This document shows, one piece after another, positions 43,122-50,790 of a DNA stretch of 55,999 nt. The first letter of the stretch is position 1; the number at the start of each line of letters is the position of its first letter. The DNA comes from Moraxellaceae bacterium (lineage in GTDB: Bacteria > Pseudomonadota > Gammaproteobacteria > Pseudomonadales > Moraxellaceae): NCBI GenBank assembly GCA_020697295.1, contig JAJFBF010000017.1, positions 1 to 55,999 on the forward strand, in the 5' to 3' direction. The notes under the pieces were generated by a model. It did no database searches. It was given only the letters and a program-made list of their open reading frames with translations, and had not been told where the DNA came from. The position numbers and the translations under genes were made by a program.

Positions 43122-43748
43122 ATGAAGAAAACCCTCATCGCAAGCACGTCGATTCTCGCGCTCTGCCTGTCGCTGCCGGTAGCGGCGGAAGGCACCGACA
43201 GCGGCAGCCCGAGCAGCAGTTCGCCGGCGGGCGGCATGCAGAGCTCCGGCGCCACCAGCGGGACCACCGATGGCGGCAGCACCTCGAAGGCCGGCACGGT
43301 GACGCGCCAGGATCGCAAGTTCGTGGAGGACGCCGCCATTGGCGGCATGGCCGAGGTGCAATTTGGTCAACTCGCCACGCAGCGCGCCCAGCATCAGGCG
43401 GTGCGCGACTTCGGCAATACGATGGTCAGCGACCACACGCCCGTCAATCAGCGCCTGATGACGATCGCCGCCACGCTGGGCATCACGCCGCCCGACAAGC
43501 TGGACTTCATGCACCGGCGCACGGCCCGCAAGCTGGGCAAGGCTGAAGGCCGGGAGTTTGACGAGGATTACATCAAGAGCCAGGTGAAGGACCATGAGAA
43601 AATGATCGAGCTCATGGAAGACCAGATCAAGGAGGGCCAGAACCCGGACCTCAAGCAGCTCGCGACCGACGTGCTGCCGAAGCTGCGCGAACACCTGCAG
43701 ATGGCGCAGAGCATCGAGCGTCAGTTAGAGCAGCAGCCGCAGCAATAA
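43122..43748 (+). CDS. DUF4142 family exported protein (second of two)
   Basis: A 208-residue relative of the preceding protein. Signal peptide MKKTLIASTSILALCLSLPVAAEG, then a Ser/Gly/Thr-rich flexible stretch (about 25-60), then the DUF4142 helices: TRQDRKFVEDAAIGGMAEVQ, LATQRAQHQAVRDFGNTMVSDHT, FDEDYIKSQVKDHEKMIELMEDQ, LKQLATDVLPKLREHLQMAQ. GGAG lies seven bases before the ATG. This copy is nearer the family consensus (DHT..N, DH.K) than the first. The pair likely arose by duplication and shares a transcript. Confidence 0.87.
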   Translation: MKKTLIASTSILALCLSLPVAAEGTDSGSPSSSSPAGGMQSSGATSGTTDGGSTSKAGTVTRQDRKFVEDAAIGGMAEVQFGQLATQRAQHQAVRDFGNTMVSDHTPVNQRLMTIAATLGITPPDKLDFMHRRTARKLGKAEGREFDEDYIKSQVKDHEKMIELMEDQIKEGQNPDLKQLATDVLPKLREHLQMAQSIERQLEQQPQQ

Positions 43749-43779
43749 GCCGGGGCTCACTGCCGGCACCGCGCTGCCC

Positions 43780-43809
43780 AAAAAAACAGGCCCGTCTGTG
43801 CGGGCCTGT
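43780..43809 (-). terminator. terminator of nadA
   Basis: ACAGGCCCG (43786-43794), loop TCTGTG, CGGGCCTGT (43801-43809); read on the minus strand the stem is followed by seven T. It ends the leftward nadA transcript. Confidence 0.85.
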
Positions 43810-43845
43810 CGACAGCAGGCCTTGTCTTCGGACTAAAAGCCGGGG

Positions 43846-44934
43846 TCAGGCCTTGCCCTTGGGTTGCAGCTTGAGTTGTCTGGCAAACTCCAGCATGCGC
43901 TGAAGAGGCTTCACGGCCTCGCGGCCCAGGGCGGCGTCCACGTGGATTTCCTGGTCGCCAGTCTCGAGCACATGGGCCAGGTTGTCGAGGGCATTCATGG
44001 CCATCCACGGGCAATGCGCACAGGAGCGACAGGTCGCGCCGGTGCCGGCCGTCGGCGCCTCGAAGAATTCCTTGCCGGGCGCGGCCTGCTGCATCTTGTA
44101 GAAGATGCCCTTGTCCGTAGCCACGATAAAGCGCTGATGCGGCAGGTCGCGCGCCGCGGCAATGAGCTGCGAGGTGGAGCCGACGGCATCGGCAATATTC
44201 ACCACGGCATCCGGTGATTCCGGATGCACGAGCACGGCGGCGTCCGGATACACCTTCTTGAGATCCAGGATGCCGCGCGCCTTGAATTCCTCATGCACGA
44301 TGCAGGCGCCATCCCAGATCAGCATGTCGGCGCCGGTCACCTTCTGCACGTAGTGACCCAGGTGCTTGTCGGGGGCCCAGATGATCTTTTCACCGCGCTC
44401 GGCCAGATGCTCGATCACGTCGACCGCAATGCTGGAGGTCACCACCCAGTCGGCGCGCGCCTTTACTGCCGCCGAGGTGTTGGCGTACACCACCACGGTG
44501 TGGTCGGGATGAGCATCGCAAAAGGCGGTGAACTCGTCGACAGGGCAGCCGATGTCCAGGGAGCAGGTGGCTTCCAGTGTCGGCATGAGCACGCGCTTTT
44601 CCGGATTCAGGATCTTGGCGGTTTCGCCCATGAACTTGACGCCGGCAACCACCAGGGTTTTCGCCGGATGGGCATTGCCGAAGCGGGCCATCTCCAGGGA
44701 GTCGGAAACGCAGCCGCCGGTTTCCTCGGCCAGGGACTGCAGTTCGGCATCGGTGTAGTAGTGCGCCACCAGTACCGCGTCCTCGCGCTTGAGAAGCTCC
44801 TTGATGCGCGCGCGCAACTGGTCTTTCTGCTCCCGTGAGAGGCTGTCCTGGTGCTCGTGCAAATGGTCCAGGTGTTCCCGGACCACTTCCTGGGCGTGCG
44901 TCTGGATAAGGTGGCTCATATCGACCCGCGGCAT
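43846..44934 (-). CDS. nadA: quinolinate synthase
   Basis: A 362-residue [4Fe-4S] enzyme condensing iminoaspartate with dihydroxyacetone phosphate to quinolinate, in de novo NAD synthesis. Motifs: [11 protein letters not shown] with the substrate His/Tyr pair, [29 protein letters not shown], Cys124 in [26 protein letters not shown] and the C-terminal [15 protein letters not shown]. The three cluster cysteines are Cys124, the Cys in GAC and one in the CRSCAHC group. Length is close to E. coli NadA (347). The start may be Met6 (44919). No nadB or nadC is adjacent. Confidence 0.95.
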   Translation of the reverse strand: MPRVDMSHLIQTHAQEVVREHLDHLHEHQDSLSREQKDQLRARIKELLKREDAVLVAHYYTDAELQSLAEETGGCVSDSLEMARFGNAHPAKTLVVAGVKFMGETAKILNPEKRVLMPTLEATCSLDIGCPVDEFTAFCDAHPDHTVVVYANTSAAVKARADWVVTSSIAVDVIEHLAERGEKIIWAPDKHLGHYVQKVTGADMLIWDGACIVHEEFKARGILDLKKVYPDAAVLVHPESPDAVVNIADAVGSTSQLIAAARDLPHQRFIVATDKGIFYKMQQAAPGKEFFEAPTAGTGATCRSCAHCPWMAMNALDNLAHVLETGDQEIHVDAALGREAVKPLQRMLEFARQLKLQPKGKA

Positions 44935-44956
44935 GTGAAGTGCGCCGATTCTAGCA

Positions 44957-44995
44957 GTGCGGGGCCCCCGGGCTGAAACCCGGTTTTACAAGCCG
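44957..44995. repeat. short GGGTTTCAGCCCGG-type hairpin upstream of putA
   Basis: CCGGGCTGAAACCCGG lies in the nadA/putA divergent space; on the minus strand it reads GTAAAACCGGGTTTCAGCCCGG, similar in plan to the GTAGGTCGGGCTTCAGCCCGAC repeats. Probably a diverged member. Confidence 0.4.
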
Positions 44996-45040
44996 GCGCC
45001 GGTCGCCTTAACTGAACTGCAGGGCTGGACGGGAAACGCC

Positions 45041-48000
45041 ATGACGCCGATGCTGCAGGATCTTCCGGAGTTCGCCTACGATTTCCAGGGGCTGCGGGAG
45101 CTGGCCGCCCGCGACGAGGTCCATGCCCTGGAGCGGCTGCTGCCCCTGGCCCGCGAGGAGCCTGACGGCACTGGCGAAATGGCGCGACGCCTGGTCGAGG
45201 CCGCGCGCCGCCACCGCTCACCCGTGTTCAACGATTTCCTGGCCACCTGGCGCCTTTCCACCGAGGAGGGCCGGGCCCTGCTCACCCTGGCCGAGGCGCT
45301 CCTGCGCATTCCCGACCGCGCCTCCGCCGATCGCCTCGTCAACGACCTCATCACCCGCGGCGACTGGGGCCAGGCGCGGCCCACCGGCAGCGCGCTGGTC
45401 CAGATGGCGGCCCTGGGCCTGAGCGCCGGCAAGCGCTTTATCCAGGAAGAAGCCCTCCTGCCCGGCACCTGGCATGCGCTGTTGCTGCGCATGGGCGATG
45501 CCGTGTTCCGGCGCGCGATCAGCGCCGGGCTGTACCTGCTCGCCGGGCAGTTCCTGCTGGGCGAGTCCATGACGGTGGCGCTGCCGCGGCGCCAGCCCGG
45601 CCTGCGCTACTCCTTTGACTGCCTGGGCGAAGCGGCGCAGACTTTCGAGGATACCCAGCGCTACTTTCAGGATTACCGCGAGGCCATCGAGTCCCTGGCC
45701 CGCCAGGGCGAGGCGCTGCCGCTGCTGGCGCGGGATGGCCTCTCCATCAAGCTGTCTGCGCTGCACCCGCGCTTCGAATTCGCACAATGGGACCGCCTGC
45801 AGGGCGAGCTCCTGCCGCGCCTGCGCACGCTCGCCGAACTCGCCGCCGAGGCCGGTATCCCCATCACCCTCGATGCCGAGGAAAGCCAGCGGCTCGAAAT
45901 CACCCTCGCCCTCTACCTGGAGATGTCGCGACTGCCGGCGCTGCGCCACTGGGGCGGCCTCGGACTCGCGGTGCAGGCCTACCAGAAACGGGCGCCGGCG
46001 GTGCTGGACCTGCTCGGCCGCATCGCCGGCGAATTCCATCACCCGGTGCCGGTGCGCCTGGTGAAAGGCGCCTACTGGGACAGCGAGATCAAGCGCGCGC
46101 AACAGCTCGGCCTGGCGGACTATCCGGTGTACACGCGCAAGCAGCACTCCGACATCGCCTTCCTGGCCTGCGCGCGCAAGCTGCTGGCCAATACCGAGCA
46201 CTTCTTTCCCCAGATCGCCACCCACAACGCCCACACCCTGGCGTGGGTGGAAGGCTGCGCCCGCGCCCTGGGCGCCGACTATGAAGTGCAGAAGCTGGTG
46301 GGCATGGGCGACGCCGTGCACACGGCATTCCGGGCCGAGGCCAACCGGCCCCTGCGCATTTATGCCCCGGTGGGACGTTTCCAGACCCTGCTGCCCTACC
46401 TGGTGCGGCGCATGCTGGAAAACGGCAGCTCGCAATCCTTCGTCAGCCAGCTCGCCGACTGCGAAATTACAGCCGAGACCCTGGCGCAAGGCCCCTTGCA
46501 GGAGCTGGTGCTGCCGCTGACCCCGCATCCGCGCCTGCTCTCGCCGCGCGCCCTGTTTCCGGAACGTCCGCTGGCGCCGGGCTTCGATCCGTCGGATGCG
46601 CTCGCCCTGTCTGAGCTGCAGCATCATTTGCCGCGTTATCCGCCCGTGGAAGCCGCCTCGCTGGTCGCTACCGTGCACAGCCTGGATACCGTGGTGGAGC
46701 GGCGCTACGAGCTGGCGCATCCGGGCCTGGAAATCGGCAGCCTGCGCCCGGCAACGCCACTGGAGGTGGGCCAGGGCTATCTGCAGGCACGCGCCGCCTT
46801 CGCGACCTGGAGCCTGCTCCCCGCCGCCGCGCGCGCGCAGTACCTGCGCACGCTCGCCGTCCATCTGGGGCGGGCCCGGGACGAGCTGCTGGGCCTGCTC
46901 ATGCGCGAAGCCGGCAAGACCTTGACGGACGCGCTGGCGGAATGGCGGGAGGCGATCGACTTCTGCCACTACTACGCGCATGAAGCGCAGCGCCTGGGCG
47001 CGGGCATCGACCTGCCCGCGGTGGCCGGCGAAAGCAATCGCCTCACGCTGCACGGCCGTGGCGTGTTCCTGTGCATCAGTCCCTGGAATTTTCCGCTGGC
47101 GATCTTTATCGGCCAGGTGGCGGCCGCCCTCGCCGCCGGCAACACCGTGCTGGCCAAGCCGGCCAGCGCCACGCCACTGGTGGCGTTTCGCGCGGTGGAA
47201 ATCGCCCATGCGGCAGGTATTCCGCGCGAGGTACTGCAACTGGTCCCCGGCAGCAGCGAGCTGTTGGGCCCACCGCTGTTGCAGCATCCGCTGCTGGCGG
47301 GCGTCGCCTTTACCGGCTCGGCCGCGGGCGCTACCGCGATCAGCCGCGCCCTGGCGGCTCGCGAGGGCGCGCGCCTGCCGCTGATCGCAGAAACCGGCGG
47401 CCTCAACGCGATGATCGCCGACAGCTCGGCGCTGCCGGAGCAACTGGCCAGCGACATCATGGTCTCGGCCTTTACCGGCGCCGGCCAGCGCTGCTCGGCG
47501 CTGCGCGTGCTGTGGCTGCAGGAGGACATCCGCGAACCCGTGCTGCGGCGGCTCGCGGGCATGCTGGAGGAATGGCGCACGGGGCCGCCCGGCGACTACC
47601 GCTCCGACATGGGCCCGCTCATCGACGCGTCCAGCCGCGAACGGCTGGAGACGATCTGCGAGGAACTCGCCGCCCATGCCCTGTGGCAGGCGGAAGGACG
47701 CCTGCCTCCCGGGTTGCAGGGGCCGTTCATGACGCCGCGCATCTTCCTGCTGCCGCGCGAACACTTGCCGCTGCAGGAGATCTTCGGGCCGGTGCTGTGC
47801 ATCGCGACCTGGAAGTCCGGCGAGCTGCCGCAGGTGCTGGACTGGCTCAACGCCACCGGCTACGGGCTTACGCTGGGCGTGCACAGCCGTATCCAGTCCA
47901 CGCTGGACTATGTGCAGCAAAGGGCGGCGGTCGGCAACCTCTACTTCAACCGCAACCAGATCGGGGCCGTGGTCGGCTGCCAGCCCTTCGGTGGTGAGGG

Positions 48001-48121
48001 CCTGTCGGGCACGGGGTTCAAGGCCGGCGGGCCGCATTACCTGCTGCGCTTCATGACCGAACGCACGGTGACCATCAACCTGGCCGCGCTCGGCATCAAT
48101 CCGGGGCTGCTGGATATATAG
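45041..48121 (+). CDS. putA: bifunctional proline dehydrogenase / L-glutamate gamma-semialdehyde dehydrogenase
   Basis: A 1026-residue enzyme oxidising proline to glutamate in two steps with channelling. The FAD-dependent proline dehydrogenase barrel (about 150-480) has LSIKLSALHPRFE, VRLVKGAYWDSEIKRAQ, YTRKQHSDIAFLACA and YEVQKLVGMGD. The aldehyde dehydrogenase domain (about 550-1015) has SPWNFPLAIFIGQVAAALAAGN, FTGSAAGA, ETGGLNAMI and the catalytic Cys818 in GAGQRCSALRVL. There is no N-terminal ribbon-helix-helix domain, so it is the short type A PutA without self-repression. ATG 45041 aligns with the family; the open frame continues 28 codons upstream. Convergent with an ABC exporter gene, 13 bases apart. 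Confidence 0.95.
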   Translation: MTPMLQDLPEFAYDFQGLRELAARDEVHALERLLPLAREEPDGTGEMARRLVEAARRHRSPVFNDFLATWRLSTEEGRALLTLAEALLRIPDRASADRLVNDLITRGDWGQARPTGSALVQMAALGLSAGKRFIQEEALLPGTWHALLLRMGDAVFRRAISAGLYLLAGQFLLGESMTVALPRRQPGLRYSFDCLGEAAQTFEDTQRYFQDYREAIESLARQGEALPLLARDGLSIKLSALHPRFEFAQWDRLQGELLPRLRTLAELAAEAGIPITLDAEESQRLEITLALYLEMSRLPALRHWGGLGLAVQAYQKRAPAVLDLLGRIAGEFHHPVPVRLVKGAYWDSEIKRAQQLGLADYPVYTRKQHSDIAFLACARKLLANTEHFFPQIATHNAHTLAWVEGCARALGADYEVQKLVGMGDAVHTAFRAEANRPLRIYAPVGRFQTLLPYLVRRMLENGSSQSFVSQLADCEITAETLAQGPLQELVLPLTPHPRLLSPRALFPERPLAPGFDPSDALALSELQHHLPRYPPVEAASLVATVHSLDTVVERRYELAHPGLEIGSLRPATPLEVGQGYLQARAAFATWSLLPAAARAQYLRTLAVHLGRARDELLGLLMREAGKTLTDALAEWREAIDFCHYYAHEAQRLGAGIDLPAVAGESNRLTLHGRGVFLCISPWNFPLAIFIGQVAAALAAGNTVLAKPASATPLVAFRAVEIAHAAGIPREVLQLVPGSSELLGPPLLQHPLLAGVAFTGSAAGATAISRALAAREGARLPLIAETGGLNAMIADSSALPEQLASDIMVSAFTGAGQRCSALRVLWLQEDIREPVLRRLAGMLEEWRTGPPGDYRSDMGPLIDASSRERLETICEELAAHALWQAEGRLPPGLQGPFMTPRIFLLPREHLPLQEIFGPVLCIATWKSGELPQVLDWLNATGYGLTLGVHSRIQSTLDYVQQRAAVGNLYFNRNQIGAVVGCQPFGGEGLSGTGFKAGGPHYLLRFMTERTVTINLAALGINPGLLDI

Positions 48122-48134
48122 GGGCGGCGGGGGA

Positions 48135-49952
48135 TTAAGGGCGTGGGGTGTCGCGGGCCGCTTCCTTTTCCTGCTCGCTCTGCTGCAGCGCCCACATGCG
48201 CGCATAAATGCCGTCGCGGGCCAGCAGTTCGCGATGCTGGCCACGCTCGACGATGCGTCCATGCTCCAGCACGATGATCTCGTGGGCATCGACTACCGTG
48301 GACAGGCGATGCGCGATGATGAGGGTAGTGCGGTCGGCGGCAATGGCCGCGAGCTCGGCCTGTATGGCCTTTTCGGTGCGCGAGTCGAGCGCCGAGGTCG
48401 CCTCGTCCAGGATCAGGATGGGCGGGTTCTTGAGCACGGTGCGGGCAATCGCCACGCGCTGCTTCTCGCCACCGGATAATTTAAGGCCGCGCTCACCAAC
48501 CGGCGTGTCCCAACCCTTGGGCAGGGATTCGATAAAGGCAAGGATATGGGCGGCACGGGCCGCCTCCACGATTTCCGCGCGGGTGGCGCCGGGACGGCCG
48601 TAGGCGATGTTGTAGTAGATACTGTCGTTGAACAGCACGGTGTCCTGGGGAACGATGCCGATATGCGCGCGCAGGCTCTCCTGCGTCAGGTCGCTGATGT
48701 CGGTGTCATTGATCCGCACGCTGCCACGCGTGGTTTCATAAAAGCGGAACAGCAGGCGCGAGAGCGTGGACTTGCCGGCGCCGGAACTGCCCACCACCGC
48801 CACGGTGCGCCCCGCGGGAATGCGGAAGTTGACGTCAAACAGGATCTGCCGGGCCGGCTCGTAGCCAAAATCCACATGCTCGAAGTCGACCGTGGCGGTG
48901 CGCGTGTCCAGCACCTGCGCTTCCGGCCGGTCGCTGATTTCCGCGTCCTCCTCCATCAGGCTGAACATGCGCTCCATGTCGGTCAGGGCCTGCTTGATCT
49001 CGCGATAAGCCACGCCCAGCATGTTGAGCGGCGAATACAGCTGGATCAGGAAGGCGTTGACCGCGACCAGGTCGCCCAGCGTCATGCGTCCCTGCACCAC
49101 CCCGTCCGCCGCCAGCCAGACCAGCGCGGTGACGCCGACGGCAATGATGGCCGACTGTCCGCTGTTGAGCAGGCCCAGGGCCTGTTCATTCTGGATGGCG
49201 GCACGCTCCCACTCCCCCATCGACTCGTCATAGCGCGCGGCCTCGAACTTCTCGTTGCCGAAATACTTTACGGTCTCGTAGTTGAGCAGGGAGTCCACGG
49301 CCCGGGTATTGGCGCGGGAATCGAGGTCGTTCATGGCGCGGCGCGTCTTGGTACGCCACTCGGTGACGACGATGGTGAAGCTGGCATAGGCCACGATGAT
49401 GGCCAGGGTCACCGCCGCGAAGCGCCAGTCGTAGAGCGTCACCAGGATGATGGTGATGAAGAGGATTTCCAGGAAGATCGGCAGGATGTTGAACAGCATG
49501 AAGCTGAGCAGCGAACCGATGCCGCGGGTGCCGCGCGAGATGTCGCGGGTCATGCCGCCGGTCTGGCGGTTGAGGTGGTAGCGCAGGCTCAGCTGGTGCA
49601 GGTGGTTGAAGGTTTCCAGCGCGACCTGGCGGATGGCGCCCTGGGCAACCTTGGCGAAGACGGCGTCGCGGAGCTCGCCAAAGGCGGTGGAGGCCAGGCG
49701 CAGGCCGCCGTAGGCCAGGATCAGCGCCGCCGGCACCACCAGCAGGGACTGCGGCGAGGCGGTGAGATGATCCACCACTTCCTTGAGGATGAGCGGGATG
49801 GCGACGGTGGCCACCTTGGCCAGCACCAGGCAGGCAATCGCCAGCAGGACGCGCGCCTTGTAGCGCCAGAGGTAGGGAAACAGTGTCTGGAGGGTCTGCC
49901 AGTCACTGCGCGGCGGACGCGCGGCGGGGATATCGGGAGCGGGCGAGGACAT
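48135..49952 (-). CDS. ABC exporter, permease-ATPase fusion (Atm1/HMT1-like)
   Basis: A 605-residue half-transporter. Six membrane helices (about 15-310) precede an ATPase domain (about 350-585) with VGSSGAGKSTLSRLL, LSGGEKQRVAIARTVL, ILILDEATSALDS and IIAHRLSTV. FGNEKFEAARYD, NSGQS and YRHLHQLSLRYHLNRQTGG-type segments match the Atm1/HMT1 group, which exports glutathione-linked metals or persulfides (family knowledge). I used ATG 49952 (MSSPAPDIP); a GTG at 50021 opens 23 further codons and neither has a good ribosome site. It stands alone. Confidence 0.9.
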   Translation of the reverse strand: MSSPAPDIPAARPPRSDWQTLQTLFPYLWRYKARVLLAIACLVLAKVATVAIPLILKEVVDHLTASPQSLLVVPAALILAYGGLRLASTAFGELRDAVFAKVAQGAIRQVALETFNHLHQLSLRYHLNRQTGGMTRDISRGTRGIGSLLSFMLFNILPIFLEILFITIILVTLYDWRFAAVTLAIIVAYASFTIVVTEWRTKTRRAMNDLDSRANTRAVDSLLNYETVKYFGNEKFEAARYDESMGEWERAAIQNEQALGLLNSGQSAIIAVGVTALVWLAADGVVQGRMTLGDLVAVNAFLIQLYSPLNMLGVAYREIKQALTDMERMFSLMEEDAEISDRPEAQVLDTRTATVDFEHVDFGYEPARQILFDVNFRIPAGRTVAVVGSSGAGKSTLSRLLFRFYETTRGSVRINDTDISDLTQESLRAHIGIVPQDTVLFNDSIYYNIAYGRPGATRAEIVEAARAAHILAFIESLPKGWDTPVGERGLKLSGGEKQRVAIARTVLKNPPILILDEATSALDSRTEKAIQAELAAIAADRTTLIIAHRLSTVVDAHEIIVLEHGRIVERGQHRELLARDGIYARMWALQQSEQEKEAARDTPRP

Positions 49953-50441
49953 GCGGGAGGCCGGGTGGACAGTCGTGGACAAAAAGGCGGCCGGAAGACC
50001 GGGCTGAAGGAGCAGCCTCACGGAGGACCGGGCCGAAAAAAAAGGAAGCCGGCCCTCAGTTTATCAAGCGGGCGGCATCCGGGGGGCACCTTCTTGTCAA
50101 ATGGGCGATATCGAGAGGCGCCTTCCTGAAATCCAGGCCGCCAGGCATGTTGTCAGTCAGGATGAATCCCGACCTGGCGGGACTGGCACCAAAAACCGGG
50201 CCACCCCTGCAGATCGTGCTTCAGCCTGGGGCGCCTGGACCGACCACGCCCGTGGGCCGCGACACCGAACGGCAAACACTGCCGCCCCTCCGCTCTACCG
50301 GCACCGCAAAGCCACACCAGCCCACCCGCCAACTACAAGAAAGGAATGCAGGCCCGACAAATCCCAACAGCTCGCCGGCGAGCCCGGCAGTGCCGGCTGC
50401 TAGGCTTTTCCTGGTGTCCCTAAACCGCAAGGAGCCCGATC
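49953..50441. other. gene-free region between the ABC exporter and dodecin genes
   Basis: About 490 bases holding the promoters of both divergent genes and a decayed copy of the hairpin repeat (50151-50188). Nothing else is recognisable; small open frames here are Pro/Arg-rich and show no codon bias. Confidence 0.5.
50151..50188 (+). repeat. hairpin repeat, decayed copy 6
   Basis: GTCAGTCAGGATGAATCCCGACCT followed by GGCGGGACTGGC. Inner hairpin kept, right arm altered, left arm lost. Same orientation as the others. Confidence 0.65.
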
Positions 50442-50663
50442 ATGACAGACAAGCCGGACCACAGCATTGCCCGCGTCACCGAGGTGATCGCCACCTCCAC
50501 CACCAGCTTCGAGGACGCCATCAGCTGCGCCGTTGATCGCGCCACCCGCACCCTGCGCGGCGTCAAGGGCGCCTGGGTCAAGGAAATGAAGCTGGACATC
50601 ACCGATGGCCGCGTCTCCACCTATAGCGTGGATCTGCTCATCACCTTCGTGATGGACGACTGA
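50442..50663 (+). CDS. dodecin (flavin-binding)
   Basis: A 73-residue dodecin, which assembles into a hollow dodecamer storing flavins. VIATSTTSFEDAISCAVDRATRTLRGVKGAWVKE and YSVDLLITFVMDD match the family; the Trp of GAWVKEMK stacks on the isoalloxazine ring. AAGGAG lies nine bases upstream of the ATG. Single gene followed by a bidirectional terminator. Confidence 0.93.
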   Translation: MTDKPDHSIARVTEVIATSTTSFEDAISCAVDRATRTLRGVKGAWVKEMKLDITDGRVSTYSVDLLITFVMDD

Positions 50664-50741
50664 CGCTCCTCACCGGCCTGACCGGCCGCCCCACCCCGGT
50701 GCAAAGGGGAGCGGGCCGATGCTCAAGCCCCCATCGCCGCC

Positions 50742-50773
50742 GCAAAAAAATCCCCGCCAGAGCGGGGATTTTA
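50742..50773. terminator. bidirectional terminator between dodecin and GGDEF-EAL genes
   Basis: AAAATCCCCGC (50747-50757), loop CAGA, GCGGGGATTTT (50762-50772). T-tracts on both strands; ends both convergent genes. Confidence 0.88.
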
Positions 50774-50790
50774 TGGAGCGGTTGCCGCGT

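Noticed and set aside
45218..48289. 1023-codon open frame on the minus strand opposite putA
   Set aside because: Antisense shadow of putA with low-complexity His/Arg/Gln-rich product and no ribosome site; the plus strand encodes both putA domains in full.
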